Assembly: GCA_017307505.1 (NCBI GenBank)
Contig: JAFKEE010000025.1
Span: 62,001-126,000 of the forward strand
Direction: 5' to 3'
DNA: 64,000 bases
DNA from: Acidobacteriota bacterium
GTDB taxonomy: Bacteria; Acidobacteriota; Terriglobia; Bryobacterales; Bryobacteraceae
Part shown: positions 50,692-59,413 of the stretch, piece after piece
Numbering within the stretch: position 1 is the first letter of the stretch
How the letters are laid out: every line of letters begins with the position of its first letter
Notes under the pieces: generated by a model
Told to the model about the DNA's origin: nothing
Seen by the model: only the letters and a program-made list of their open reading frames with translations
Databases searched by the model: none
Made by a program: the position numbers and the translations under genes

Positions 50692-51376
50692 GAAGCTGCT
50701 CCTGGGCAAGACCATTCTTATTACCGGCGCTACCGGCGGACTGGGCGAGAGCGTGACAGCCGCCTTTGTGGAAGCAGGCGCCTTCGTGGCGGCGTCGGCG
50801 CGCAAGGTGGACAGTTCCAGCCCGGCTCAACTGGCGGTGCCCGCGGACCTCACGACGGCGGCAGGCGCGGAAGAAGCGGTACGCACGGTGCTGCAGGCAC
50901 GCGGCCAACTGGACGGAGTCCTGCACATCCTGGGCGGGTTTGCGACGGACGGCGAGACGCAGGAGACCTCCGAACAAACCTGGGATAAGATGTTTGCGCT
51001 GAATACGAAGTCGCCGTTCCTGGTCTTCCGGGCGGCGCTGAAGCCGATGCGGGCGGCGGGCCGGGGGCGCATTATCGCAGTGGGCTCGCGGGCCGGTGAA
51101 ACCGCGCCCGCGGGTATTTCCGCCTATGCGGCTTCAAAGGCGGCGATGCACACGCTGGTCCAGGTGATCGCGGCGGAGAATAAATCCACCGGCATCACAG
51201 CCAATGCCGTGCTGCCGTCGACGATCGATACAGCGGTGAACCGGGCGGCCATGCCCGGTGCGGATTTCACGCAGTGGGTGAAACCGGAGTCCATCGCGGG
51301 GCTGCTGGTTTGGCTGGCCTCGGATGCTTCGGCCGATGTGAGTGGTGCCCTGATTCCCGTTTACGGAAAGGCATGA
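50690..51376 (+). CDS. SDR-family oxidoreductase
   Basis: A 228-aa short-chain dehydrogenase with TGATGGLG, an altered NNAG region (HILGGFA), catalytic SRAGE...YAASKAAM (YxxxK) and VLPSTIDT. The C-terminus (GLLVWLASDASADVSGALIPVYG) is standard. The variant around strand 4 is frequent in dihydropteridine-reductase-like SDRs, and the next gene encodes pterin carbinolamine dehydratase; together they could recycle a tetrahydropterin. This is inference from context. ATG at 50690 overlaps the divergent MEMO start. Confidence 0.85.
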   Translation: MKLLLGKTILITGATGGLGESVTAAFVEAGAFVAASARKVDSSSPAQLAVPADLTTAAGAEEAVRTVLQARGQLDGVLHILGGFATDGETQETSEQTWDKMFALNTKSPFLVFRAALKPMRAAGRGRIIAVGSRAGETAPAGISAYAASKAAMHTLVQVIAAENKSTGITANAVLPSTIDTAVNRAAMPGADFTQWVKPESIAGLLVWLASDASADVSGALIPVYGKA

Positions 51377-51379
51377 CCC

Positions 51380-51670
51380 ATGAAGAAACTGACAGCGGAA
51401 GAACTCCAGGCCGGCCTGGCCGGATTGGCCGGATGGTCCGTCAAGGAGGGGAAGCTGCACAGAGAGTATAAATTCCCCGATTTCACCCACGCCTTCGGCT
51501 TCATGGCCACGGCGTCCACCGCCATTGAAAAGATGGATCACCATCCCGAATGGTTCAACGTCTACAACCGTGTCGTGGTGGATCTGACGACGCACGACGC
51601 GGGTGGCATCACGAAAAAAGACCTGGAATTGGCCGCGCTCCTGGAATCGTTCGCTAAGAAACTGCAATGA
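51380..51670 (+). CDS. phhB: Pterin-4a-carbinolamine dehydratase
   Basis: A 96-aa protein with the PCD motif KMDHHPEWFNVYNRV and a downstream H...D as in the PhhB family. It dehydrates 4a-hydroxytetrahydrobiopterin formed by aromatic amino-acid hydroxylases; in bacteria it may alternatively be moonlighting or molybdopterin-related. It lies 3 bases after the SDR stop and overlaps the next gene by ATGA. No hydroxylase gene (phhA) is seen in the window. Confidence 0.92.
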   Translation: MKKLTAEELQAGLAGLAGWSVKEGKLHREYKFPDFTHAFGFMATASTAIEKMDHHPEWFNVYNRVVVDLTTHDAGGITKKDLELAALLESFAKKLQ

Positions 51671-53994
51671 AGTCATCCATTCTCGTCCCGCTGTGCGCCC
51701 TGGCGGCGCAGATGCTATACGCGCAGGAACCCGTCTCCTACTCGGCTTCCCCCGACGTGGACCGCGTCATTGAAGAAGCAATCAAAGAGGATCGGATTCC
51801 CGGCGCGGTGGCGCTGATCGGGCAACCCGGCAAGATCCTGCACTTCAAAGCCTATGGCTACCGGGCGCTGGTGCCCGAAAAGGAGGCGATGACGCTCGAC
51901 ACCATCTTCGATGCGGCTTCGCTGACTAAGGTGGTAGCCACGACTTCGTCGATCATGAAGCTGTTCGATGAGGGTCGCATCCGGCTGAACGACAAGGTGA
52001 CGGTGTACCTGCCCGGCTTCCAGGGCGGCAAGAGCGACATCACGATCCGCCAGTTGCTGACTCACTTCTCAGGAATGCGGCCGGACCTGACGCTCACGCC
52101 GGAATGGTCAGGATACGATACGGGCATTTCCAAAGCGCTGGTGGATAAACCCGTGGCCGAACCGGGCGAACGGATGATCTACTCCGACATCAATTTCGAA
52201 CTGTTGGGCGAGATCGTGCACAAGGTGAGTGGAGTGCCGCTGGACGAGTACGCGCGGCGCGAGATTTTCCTGCCTCTGGGCATGAAGGAATCGATGTTCA
52301 ATCCGCCGGCCTCGTGGAAGCCGCGGATCGCGCCCACGGAGATGTGGAAGGGTTCAGTGCTGCGCGGGGTCGTCCACGATCCGACATGCCGCTTCATGGG
52401 CGGCGTGGCGGGCCATGCCGGATTGTTCACGACGGCGATGGATCTGTCGAGATTTGCCACATTCATGCTGAATCTGGGCCTGCTGGAAGGCTCGCGCATC
52501 GTATCTCCTTTGACCGTGAGGAAGTTTACCGAGCCGCAGACACCGCCCCTGCAGACGACCATGCGCGGACTGGGTTGGGATATCGATTCGCCGTTCTCAG
52601 GCAATCGAGGGGAATTATTCCCCATCGGCAGCTATGGTCATACCGGCTTTACCGGTACCTCCATCTGGTTGGACCCCTACACCAAGACCTACGTGATCCT
52701 GCTGACGAATAGCGTGCATCCGCATCTCCGGCCCGCGACGACCGCGCTGAGGGCGAAGATCGCGACCATTGCCGCCGCGGCCGCTGGCATCGATGTACAG
52801 AATGTGACGCTCACCGGTTTCAACGAATTGCTGCCGGCACGGGCCGTGGGCCGGACTGCCGAAACATTAACAGGTATTGATGTTCTTGTGCAGGAGAAGT
52901 TTGCGCGGCTGGCGGGCAAGCGGGTGGGCCTGATCACGAATCACACCGGCCTGACACGAACCGGTGAGCGCAATATCGACGTCATGCTGGCGGGCGGTGT
53001 GAAACTGACGGCATTGTTCTCTCCAGAGCATGGAATTTCCGGGAAGGAAGATCAGGAGAACGTCGCAAACGCGAAGGACGAGAAAACAGGTCTTCCAATT
53101 TACAGTCTTTACAAAGGCGAAGACCGCACGCCGGGGGCTTCAGTACTGAAGGGCGTAGAGGTACTAGTGTTTGATATTCAGGATATCGGCACGAGATTCT
53201 ACACATATCCATCCACAATGAAGAATGCGATGAAGGCGGCCGCGACTGCCCGGATTCCCATGATGATCCTGGATCGTCCGAACCCCATTACGGGGCTTCG
53301 GGTAGAAGGTCCTGTCCTGGAAGAGGATAAGATCTCGTTTGTAGGCTGCGCTACACTTCCCCTGCGGCATGGGATGACCATCGGGGAATTGGCGCGGTAT
53401 CTGAACGAGGAAGACGGCATCCATGCGCGGCTTGAGGTCGTGAAGATGAAGAATTGGCGGAGGGCTGACTGGTTTGATGCCACAACCCTGGGGTGGGTGG
53501 ATCCTTCGCCGAACATGCGGAGCCTGAATGCGGCGCTGCTTTATCCCGGTGTTGGCATGCTGGAATATGCCAAGAATTATTCGGTGGGCCGCGGCACGGA
53601 TGCACCGTTCGAGCAGGTGGGCGCGGACTGGATCAACGGCCCGCAGCTGGCGGCTTACCTGAACCACCGCATGGTGCCCGGCGTGCGGTTCTATGCGACG
53701 CGTTTCACCCCCACGGCTTCGAATCTAAAGGGGAAAGCGGTGCAGGGCGTGCGGTTTGTCATCATCGACCGGGAAGGCTTCTCATCGCTGCGGCTGGGCC
53801 TGGAACTGGGCGTGGCGCTGCAGAAGCTGTATCCGGGGAAGATCGACGTGAAGCTGAACAAGAACCTGATCGGATCGAACGAGGCAATCGAAGGGATTGA
53901 GCGCGGGGAGGATCCGAGGAATCTGGAACCGAAGTTACAAGAGGAATTGCAACCGTTCCTGGCGAAGCGGGCGAAGTATCTGCTCTATCAGTAA
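51667..53994 (+). CDS. Fusion of class C beta-lactamase-like hydrolase and NamZ-type exo-muramidase (DUF1343)
   Basis: A 775-aa exported protein (signal to about residue 20, LYAQ). Residues about 30-375 are a serine-hydrolase/penicillin-binding fold with Ser85-x-x-Lys (SLTK), Tyr172 in YSD (usually YxN) and His325-Thr-Gly (GHTGFTG). Residues about 405-775 are a NamZ/DUF1343 domain: RVGLITNHTG, LFSPEHGISG, DIQDIGTRFYTY, ILDRPNPI, EYAKNYSVGRGTDAPFE. NamZ enzymes release MurNAc from peptidoglycan fragments, and the hydrolase domain could trim amide or ester decorations. Fusions of these two are known in Bacteroidota and Acidobacteriota; the pairing suggests cell-wall recycling. Confidence 0.92.
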   Translation: MKSSILVPLCALAAQMLYAQEPVSYSASPDVDRVIEEAIKEDRIPGAVALIGQPGKILHFKAYGYRALVPEKEAMTLDTIFDAASLTKVVATTSSIMKLFDEGRIRLNDKVTVYLPGFQGGKSDITIRQLLTHFSGMRPDLTLTPEWSGYDTGISKALVDKPVAEPGERMIYSDINFELLGEIVHKVSGVPLDEYARREIFLPLGMKESMFNPPASWKPRIAPTEMWKGSVLRGVVHDPTCRFMGGVAGHAGLFTTAMDLSRFATFMLNLGLLEGSRIVSPLTVRKFTEPQTPPLQTTMRGLGWDIDSPFSGNRGELFPIGSYGHTGFTGTSIWLDPYTKTYVILLTNSVHPHLRPATTALRAKIATIAAAAAGIDVQNVTLTGFNELLPARAVGRTAETLTGIDVLVQEKFARLAGKRVGLITNHTGLTRTGERNIDVMLAGGVKLTALFSPEHGISGKEDQENVANAKDEKTGLPIYSLYKGEDRTPGASVLKGVEVLVFDIQDIGTRFYTYPSTMKNAMKAAATARIPMMILDRPNPITGLRVEGPVLEEDKISFVGCATLPLRHGMTIGELARYLNEEDGIHARLEVVKMKNWRRADWFDATTLGWVDPSPNMRSLNAALLYPGVGMLEYAKNYSVGRGTDAPFEQVGADWINGPQLAAYLNHRMVPGVRFYATRFTPTASNLKGKAVQGVRFVIIDREGFSSLRLGLELGVALQKLYPGKIDVKLNKNLIGSNEAIEGIERGEDPRNLEPKLQEELQPFLAKRAKYLLYQ

Positions 53995-54090
53995 GGATTG
54001 GTAGCGGTTTAGAGAAACAATAAGGGGCCGGGCCGCCTACTCAGCGGTTTGAGCCCCATTTTCCTGCTGCCAGACGGGGTGCGGTTGCAC

Positions 54091-54312
54091 CTAGTCGGCC
54101 GGCTGGCTGGCTGACTTGGGGGGGCGGCCGCGGCGCTTGGGTGTAACCACCACTTTCTCGTCAAGTTTCTTCTTGTTGATTGCCGCCATCCAGGCCGGGG
54201 GGCGCCCACGCCGCTTGCCCTGACCCCGGGCCAAGCGTTCGAGGGTTAGAATTGCTTCCTCAATCGCCTCGCGTTCCTGGCGTAAGTCCGCCAACATTTT
54301 CATTACGTCCAT
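54091..54312 (-). CDS. Small AT-hook protein
   Basis: About 73 aa, starting from the ATG at 54312, which has GGGAG 7 bases upstream (an ATG two codons earlier is too close to that site). A helical N-terminus (MLADLRQEREAIEEAILTLERLA) is followed by two AT-hook cores: GKRRGRPPAW and KRRGRPPKS, with a Lys-rich linker. It should bind the minor groove of AT-rich DNA, a nucleoid-type or regulatory role. Such mini-proteins are numerous in Acidobacteriota. Two palindromes lie in its upstream region. Confidence 0.78.
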   Translation of the reverse strand: MDVMKMLADLRQEREAIEEAILTLERLARGQGKRRGRPPAWMAAINKKKLDEKVVVTPKRRGRPPKSASQPAD

Positions 54313-54366
54313 TGTCATGCTCCCTGCGTTTCTGACCCGGCTGGATCCGTGTCTTGCTTCGGGGTA

Positions 54367-54382
54367 GTTCTGAAATCAGAAC
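54367..54382. promoter_or_regulatory. Operator-like palindrome 1 upstream of the AT-hook gene
   Basis: GTTCTGAAATCAGAAC: a perfect 7-bp inverted repeat with a 2-base spacer, about 55 bases upstream of the AT-hook start. The half-site GTTCTGA is shared with the second palindrome. Confidence 0.55.
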
Positions 54383-54447
54383 AGAACCGAGCGCCAGTCC
54401 AGGTCTACACGCAGTTGTACCCCATTTTGTGCTAGGAAACAAGATTC

Positions 54448-54467
54448 TTGTTCTGAAAACAGAACAA
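54448..54467. promoter_or_regulatory. Operator-like palindrome 2 upstream of the AT-hook gene
   Basis: TTGTTCTGAAAACAGAACAA: perfect 8-bp arms and a 4-base AAAA spacer, centred 83 bases from the first palindrome, roughly eight helical turns. The shared GTTCTG / CAGAAC half-sites and the phase suggest cooperative binding by one dimeric regulator, possibly with looping. The regulator is unknown. Confidence 0.55.
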
Positions 54468-54497
54468 AACTTCCGAACGAGAGGCAGTTGGCCGGTT

Positions 54498-55862
54498 TCA
54501 GCGGCCATTGATGAGCTGGCGTTTCCAGTGACGGTAAAAAGGGAATCCCGCGGCAATCAAAACGAGCCCGAGGATAGATTCCCGAGGGGAATTCCGCAGC
54601 GTGAAATACAAAAGCAGGACGGCCACCAGTACAAATAGAACCGGTACGACAGGATATCCGAGAGTTCGGTAGGGCCTGTGGAGATCCGGCCGCTTCCTTC
54701 GGAGAACGATGACAGCCGCGGTGGCCATACCGTAGAGAATCCAACTTGGAAAGATGACCAGGCTGAGCAATTGATCGTAGCGGCCGCTGAGCAGAAGCAC
54801 GCAGGACCATGCGCTGAGAGCAATGATGGAGAAGCCTGGGGTGCGGTGTTGTTCATTGACTGAGGCGAAACGGCGGAAAAAGTACCCATCGCGGGCCAGG
54901 GCATACGGCACGCGCGAACCCGTGAGGATGGAACCGTTCAGTGCAGCGAAAATAGAAACCATCGCCGCAACGGAGACGGCATTGGCGCCCCAACTTCCGA
55001 GCACACGATGCATCATCGTGGCGGCCACACGATCGGAGTGCCCGACTTCATTGGCGTTGAGCACGTGGAAGTAGGCAAAGTTGGTTGCCAGGTAAATAGC
55101 AACCACGGCGAACGTACCGTAAATCAGGGCGAGCGGAAGATTGCGTTGAGGATTCTTCACCTCGCTTGAGACCATACTGACGTTGTTCCAGCCGTCATAG
55201 GCCCAGAGCGCAGCGACGAGGGCAGCAAAGAAGCCCGCGGCTCCGCCCGTGGCGCCGGCAAAGGCTCCGCCGGCATTCGGCCCGGCGCTGCCGAAGCAGC
55301 CAACGCCAATAATGCCGCCAATCAGGGCGACTTTCAGAATGGTGACTCCGATCTGGACGCCGCCACCTACCTTGACGCCGAACCAATTCAACACAGCTAA
55401 GGCCAGAATGAGTCCAATTGCGAAGAGTTGTCCGGTGCGCACTTCCAGCGGCGCGAAATTCTCACCCAATGGCAGAGGGATGACGAAAGCCGTGACCGCG
55501 AGTTCAGGACGGAAGTTGGCCAGGTAAAGATAAAAGCCGGTGGCCAGGGTTGCGATGGAACCGCTCTTGGCGACCCACATCTGGGTCCAGCCGTAGAGAA
55601 AGCCCCAGAAAGGCCCGTATGCTTCGCGCAGGTAGTTGTACTCGCCGCCAGCCTCGGGCAGCATCGCAGCCAGTTCGGCATAGGTGAGCGCGCCGGCCAG
55701 GGAAAGAACGCCGCCGAAAATCCAGACGGCGAAGAGCATCCACGGGTCGCCCACCTGCTGGATCATGGTCTTCGGCACGAGGAAAATGCCGCTGCCGATG
55801 ACTGTACCGACCACGATGGAGGCGGCGCCCCAGAGCCCCAGATCCCTACGCAGTTGTGCCAA
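54498..55862 (-). CDS. APC-superfamily amino acid permease
   Basis: A 454-aa protein with about 12 helices and the signature VVGTVIGSGIFLVP in helix 1, then LTYAELAAMLPEAGGEYNYLREAYGP. It is more similar in pattern to LAT/Ser-Thr exchanger-like bacterial permeases than to the APC protein at 32971-34308, and clearly a separate gene. The start is a TTG at 55862 with GGGAG upstream; the first 17 bases overlap the end of the SSS symporter gene, so the two are probably co-transcribed. Substrate unknown. Confidence 0.9.
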   Translation of the reverse strand: MAQLRRDLGLWGAASIVVGTVIGSGIFLVPKTMIQQVGDPWMLFAVWIFGGVLSLAGALTYAELAAMLPEAGGEYNYLREAYGPFWGFLYGWTQMWVAKSGSIATLATGFYLYLANFRPELAVTAFVIPLPLGENFAPLEVRTGQLFAIGLILALAVLNWFGVKVGGGVQIGVTILKVALIGGIIGVGCFGSAGPNAGGAFAGATGGAAGFFAALVAALWAYDGWNNVSMVSSEVKNPQRNLPLALIYGTFAVVAIYLATNFAYFHVLNANEVGHSDRVAATMMHRVLGSWGANAVSVAAMVSIFAALNGSILTGSRVPYALARDGYFFRRFASVNEQHRTPGFSIIALSAWSCVLLLSGRYDQLLSLVIFPSWILYGMATAAVIVLRRKRPDLHRPYRTLGYPVVPVLFVLVAVLLLYFTLRNSPRESILGLVLIAAGFPFYRHWKRQLINGR

Positions 55863-57300
55863 TCGATTTCTCCCGAATAAATGAAGATGCGATCAATGCG
55901 GTGCCGGCGGTGATGATGGTGCCGATGAGGACGTACCAGGTCCAGGCAACGGGTGTAGCAAATTTAACGTAGAGGTTGATGGCAAGCCCGGCGCTCATGC
56001 CGACCATGGCGGCGCGTTCGCCCACCTTTTTCGTGAGCACGCCGAGCAGGAAAACGCCCAGGAGTGCGCCGTACAGGATCGACGCAATCCCGAGGCCCGC
56101 TTCCAGCACGCTGTTCACGCTGCGGGCCAGCAGGCCGATGACGAAGAGGACGCAGCCCCAACCGACGGTGGCCCATTTCGCGAGCCGCAGATAGGAGGAT
56201 TCCTTCCTGCCCGGCCGCATGATGCGGTAGAAATCCATGATCGTCGTGGAAGCCAGGGCGTTGAGTGCGGCGCTTAGGTTGGACATCGCCGCGGCGAGGA
56301 TGGCGGCGATTACCAGGCCGGCGACGCCGACAGGCAACGAGTTCCAGATGAATTGCGGGTAGATGCGGTCGGCCGGTTTCGGCGGGGTTTGGCCGGAGTC
56401 ACGGTAATACACCCAGAGGATCAGCCCGATGACGAGGAAAAGCGTGAACTGGAAAAGGATGACCGCCCAGCTGGTAAACAGTGCCAGGCGGCTTTCCCGC
56501 TCGTTGCGGGCGGACAGCAGACGCTGCACCATCAACTGTTCCGTGCCGTGGCTGGCAGTGGTGAGGAAACAGCCGCCCAGGAAGCCGGCCCAGAATGTGT
56601 AGGGCAGTTTAAAGAATTCCATGCTCCAGGCGAACTGGAAGTCGAACAACTGCAGTTTGCCGGCCTGGCCCGCGGCCTGCCACACTTCGGGCCAGCCTCC
56701 GGGAATCTTCCCGAGGATGACAAAGAGGCTCACAATCGCGCCGCCGACGTAGAGGATCATCTGAACCACGTCGGTCCAGATCACCGCCGTCATACCCCCT
56801 TCAAAGGTATAGAAGAGAGTCAGGCACACGATAAGGACGATAGAGGCTACCTCACCGGTTCCCAGGATGATTGACACGACGATCGAAATGGCGAAGACCC
56901 GGACGCCCTCGGCAAGAGCGCGAAGGAGCAGGAAAGTACCAGCGGTTAGTTTTCGCAGGCGGGGCCCGAAGCGGCGCTCCATTAGTTCATAGGCGGTGAA
57001 CAGCTCGCCGCGAAAGTAATGGGGAAGGAACAGAGCGGAAATGAAGATCCGGGCAAGAAGGTAACCCAGGACCACCTGCAGGAAACCGAAGTTGCCATAG
57101 AAGGAGAGTGCGGGCGTGCCGATGACTGTAAGGGTACTGGTTTCAGCGGATACGATAGAGAAACCGATGGCCCACCAGGGCGTATTGCGGCCGCCCAGGA
57201 AATAGTCGCGCAGGCTCTTCTGCGACTCCTTGAAACGGGCACCAAACCAAGTGATGCCGATGAGATACAGGACGATGACCGCGAGGTCGACATACCGCAT
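55846..57300 (-). CDS. Sodium:solute symporter family protein
   Basis: A 484-aa SSS-family transporter starting at the ATG at 57300 (MRYVDLAVIVLYLIGITWFG; the frame stays open 42 codons upstream). About 13 helices, with ESQKSLRDYFLGGRNTPWW after helix 1, FSIVSAETSTLTVIGTPAL containing the usual sodium-site Ser/Thr, GTEQLMVQRLLSARNE and ALASTTIMDFYR, all family markers. It is likely to import a sugar or small carboxylate with Na+. The APC permease gene follows in overlap; the NamZ fusion upstream in the window suggests cell-wall sugars as one possible, unproven cargo. Confidence 0.9.
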   Translation of the reverse strand: MRYVDLAVIVLYLIGITWFGARFKESQKSLRDYFLGGRNTPWWAIGFSIVSAETSTLTVIGTPALSFYGNFGFLQVVLGYLLARIFISALFLPHYFRGELFTAYELMERRFGPRLRKLTAGTFLLLRALAEGVRVFAISIVVSIILGTGEVASIVLIVCLTLFYTFEGGMTAVIWTDVVQMILYVGGAIVSLFVILGKIPGGWPEVWQAAGQAGKLQLFDFQFAWSMEFFKLPYTFWAGFLGGCFLTTASHGTEQLMVQRLLSARNERESRLALFTSWAVILFQFTLFLVIGLILWVYYRDSGQTPPKPADRIYPQFIWNSLPVGVAGLVIAAILAAAMSNLSAALNALASTTIMDFYRIMRPGRKESSYLRLAKWATVGWGCVLFVIGLLARSVNSVLEAGLGIASILYGALLGVFLLGVLTKKVGERAAMVGMSAGLAINLYVKFATPVAWTWYVLIGTIITAGTALIASSFIREKSIGTTA

Positions 57301-57477
57301 GATGAGCTTCCAGATTCTCACATTGGACCCTGAACCGGGGCCGGGCGAAAGGTTGTCATCCATCGCGCTTGCGCATTTGATAGTGTGGAAAGCCGCGGGC
57401 GGGAACAATTTAGGAACCGCCAGCATCTAACCGGCAGTCAGTACTATGATGATGTGTTTACGGCGTGGTTCTAAGGC

Positions 57478-57507
57478 TTGCGGCTGAATCAGCCCTTCGG
57501 CTATACT
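57478..57507 (+). promoter_or_regulatory. Candidate sigma70 promoter for the TPR gene
   Basis: TTGCGG (57478-57483) and TATACT (57502-57507) are separated by 18 bases, about 90 bases upstream of the start. The -10 hexamer is good and the -35 is moderate. Predicted from sequence only. Confidence 0.45.
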
Positions 57508-57597
57508 CCGCAATTGCGAAGCTGGTAGGCGAGCGGGGTTCCCAGTCGCGGCCCGGAGCCTGCAAGGATTGCATCTGACCCGACCTTTAGGAGGCAT

Positions 57598-58926
57598 GTG
57601 GTGCTGTTTTCATGGAAACGTGCAGTTGTGGGAGTCGCTACGGCTTCGCTGCTTGGTCTTACCCTCTGGGGCCAGGCGGCCGCGCCGCAGTGGAAGGATC
57701 GAGCCGAGTACGACCTAGTCGAATCGATCAAGAAAGAGACAAACGCTCAGACCAAGCTTGGCTTGATTCAGAGCTGGGAGCAGAAATATCCCACTTCTGA
57801 CTTCAAGGAAGGCCGCTATGAACTTCTGGTCGGCACCTATCAGGCCATGGGCAATGCCAAGGGCATGATGGATACGGCCAAGGCGTGGCTGGCGGCGAAC
57901 CCGAAGGCGGTTCAAGCTCTGGTCTGGGTCAACCTGCTGACGATCAGCATGAACGATACCTCTCCGGCCGCGCTGGATGCCGGCGAGCAGGCCGCGAAGA
58001 CCATGCTGGGCCTGATGGACGACACATTTAGCCCGGCCCGCAAGCCTGCCCAAGTCACCGATGAGCAGTGGAAGCAGCAGCGGACCGGCACGGAATCCGT
58101 GGCCTACCGGACCCTGGGCTGGGTGGCCCTGCAGCGGCAGCAATATGAAGAAGCCGACAAGCAGCTCGTGGAATCGCTGAAGCGCAACCCGGGCGACGCG
58201 CAGGCTTCGGCCTGGGCCGGTACGGCGAATCTTCGCACGAAGAAACTGGAACGTCAGGGCATCGCTCTGTTCCATTTCTGCCGCGCGGCGGTGTACGAGG
58301 GCCAGGGCGCCTTCCCTCAGCAGACTCGCGATCAACTCCGGAAATCATTCGAGAATAATTACAAGAACTTCCATGGCGACACCAACGGCATGGATGACGT
58401 CATCGCGAAAGCTAAGGCGAGCCCCATTCCTCCGGAAGGCTTCAAGCTCGAGTCTAAGGATGAAGTCCTGATCAAGCAGGAAGAAGAGCTGAAGAAGACC
58501 AATCCGTCGCTGGCGCTCTGGATCAGCATCAAGCGCAGTCTCTCCGGCGAGAATGGCGCTGCCTACTTTGATTCCACCCTGAAGAATGCCGCCATCCCGG
58601 GCGGCGTGGATGTGGGTGGCACAAAGGTGGAGAAGTTCAAGGGCAAAGTGGTGAGCTGCGATGCGCCGAAGAAGGCCAAGAAGGTGGTTGTCGGCATCAG
58701 TTCGCCGGATATGAGCGAAGTATCGCTGGTATTCGAAAACCCGCTGGCAGTCTGCCCCGACCCTGGGATCGAGTTGGAGTTCAGCGGAGCGGCTTCTGCG
58801 TTCACGCCTGATCCTTTCAACCTGAGCCTCGATGTGGAACCGAAGGACGTATCCGGTCTGCCGGCACCTCCGGCCCCGGCGGCCCGCAAGGCGGCTCCGG
58901 CGAAAAAGGCCGCACCAAAGAAGTAA
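57598..58926 (+). CDS. Exported TPR-containing protein
   Basis: About 442 aa, starting from a GTG; TTTAGGAGG lies 3 bases before 57598 and 6 bases before a second GTG at 57601, which may be the better start. An ATG at 57596 is out of frame. Signal peptide ends around LWGQAAAP. TPR-like helical repeats occupy roughly 40-230 (LVGTYQAMGNAKGMMDTAKAWLAANPK, LGWVALQRQQYEEADKQLVESLKRNP). A beta-rich C-terminal domain (KVEKFKGKVVSCDAPKKAKKVVVG) is followed by an Ala/Pro/Lys tail. No enzyme motif. A strong terminator follows. Confidence 0.82.
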   Translation: MVLFSWKRAVVGVATASLLGLTLWGQAAAPQWKDRAEYDLVESIKKETNAQTKLGLIQSWEQKYPTSDFKEGRYELLVGTYQAMGNAKGMMDTAKAWLAANPKAVQALVWVNLLTISMNDTSPAALDAGEQAAKTMLGLMDDTFSPARKPAQVTDEQWKQQRTGTESVAYRTLGWVALQRQQYEEADKQLVESLKRNPGDAQASAWAGTANLRTKKLERQGIALFHFCRAAVYEGQGAFPQQTRDQLRKSFENNYKNFHGDTNGMDDVIAKAKASPIPPEGFKLESKDEVLIKQEEELKKTNPSLALWISIKRSLSGENGAAYFDSTLKNAAIPGGVDVGGTKVEKFKGKVVSCDAPKKAKKVVVGISSPDMSEVSLVFENPLAVCPDPGIELEFSGAASAFTPDPFNLSLDVEPKDVSGLPAPPAPAARKAAPAKKAAPKK

Positions 58927-58957
58927 CAGCGACGCCGAAACGTCGTGATGTTTGGAA

Positions 58958-58988
58958 GGGCGGGTCCCCTCGGGGATCCGCCCTTTTT
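58958..58988 (+). terminator. Rho-independent terminator after the TPR gene
   Basis: Stem GGGCGGGTCCCC / GGGGATCCGCCC (12 bp with one G-T pair, loop TC) followed by TTTTT. It lies 32 bases past the stop and could also end the convergent small-protein gene. Confidence 0.9.
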
Positions 58989-59001
58989 GCGTCTGCGCCC
59001 G

Positions 59002-59262
59002 CTAGAACCGGAGCCGGGCAGTGGCGGGCGGCCCGGGTTGGCGCGGATTGGGTCCGGAGAGGATGAGGCTGTAAGTAACCCTGTCCCAGAAGCCCAGCTT
59101 CTGGCCGCTCTCCTCGATGGCATGCATGTAGGAAATGAACCGTTGCGCGGTGGCGGGCAGCGCCCGTACCGGTTCGATCGCCCCCAGCCCCAAGGAGACC
59201 ATCACCAGTACGGCACCGGCGAGCACCGGAGTGGATGTTCCGAACTGAATTGGCCTGCTCAC
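59002..59262 (-). CDS. Very small exported protein, family copy 1 of 3
   Basis: An 86-aa protein from a GTG at 59262 (the same start context, GGTGTGA, as its two siblings). A hydrophobic segment (LAGAVLVMVSLGLGAIE) is followed by PVRALPATAQRFISYMHAIEESGQKLGFWDRVTYSLILSGPNPR, which is nearly identical in layout to the copies at 61206-61466 and 61612-61863. It is likely exported or membrane-anchored. No known domain. It is divergent from the TIGR03118 protein, with 151 bases between starts, and carries the shared upstream motif 44 bases before its start. Confidence 0.75.
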   Translation of the reverse strand: MSRPIQFGTSTPVLAGAVLVMVSLGLGAIEPVRALPATAQRFISYMHAIEESGQKLGFWDRVTYSLILSGPNPRQPGPPATARLRF

Positions 59263-59305
59263 ACCCTCTAGGACGACTGAACCCGCGCGGAAGTCCACCC
59301 GCGGC

Positions 59306-59323
59306 ACTTTAAGATCTGTAAAA
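59306..59323 (-). promoter_or_regulatory. Shared upstream motif of small-protein copy 1
   Basis: On the minus strand TTTTACAGATCTTAAAGT lies 43 bases before the GTG start. The same motif is found 44-45 bases upstream of both other family members. Confidence 0.5.
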
Positions 59324-59413
59324 CTACCCGTTCCCGCCCAACCGCGGCAAATAGAATGTTCCGCACGGATGAGCCCTGTGTCTCAACACCACAGTTCCAA
59401 CTGGAGGGTGTTA

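Noticed and set aside
54367-54467. LexA-type SOS boxes
   Set aside because: GTTCTGA-N2-TCAGAAC does not match the usual alpha-proteobacterial GTTC-N7-GTTC or Gram-positive GAAC-N4-GTTC forms, and the gene behind them is not an SOS gene. They are kept only as unassigned operators.
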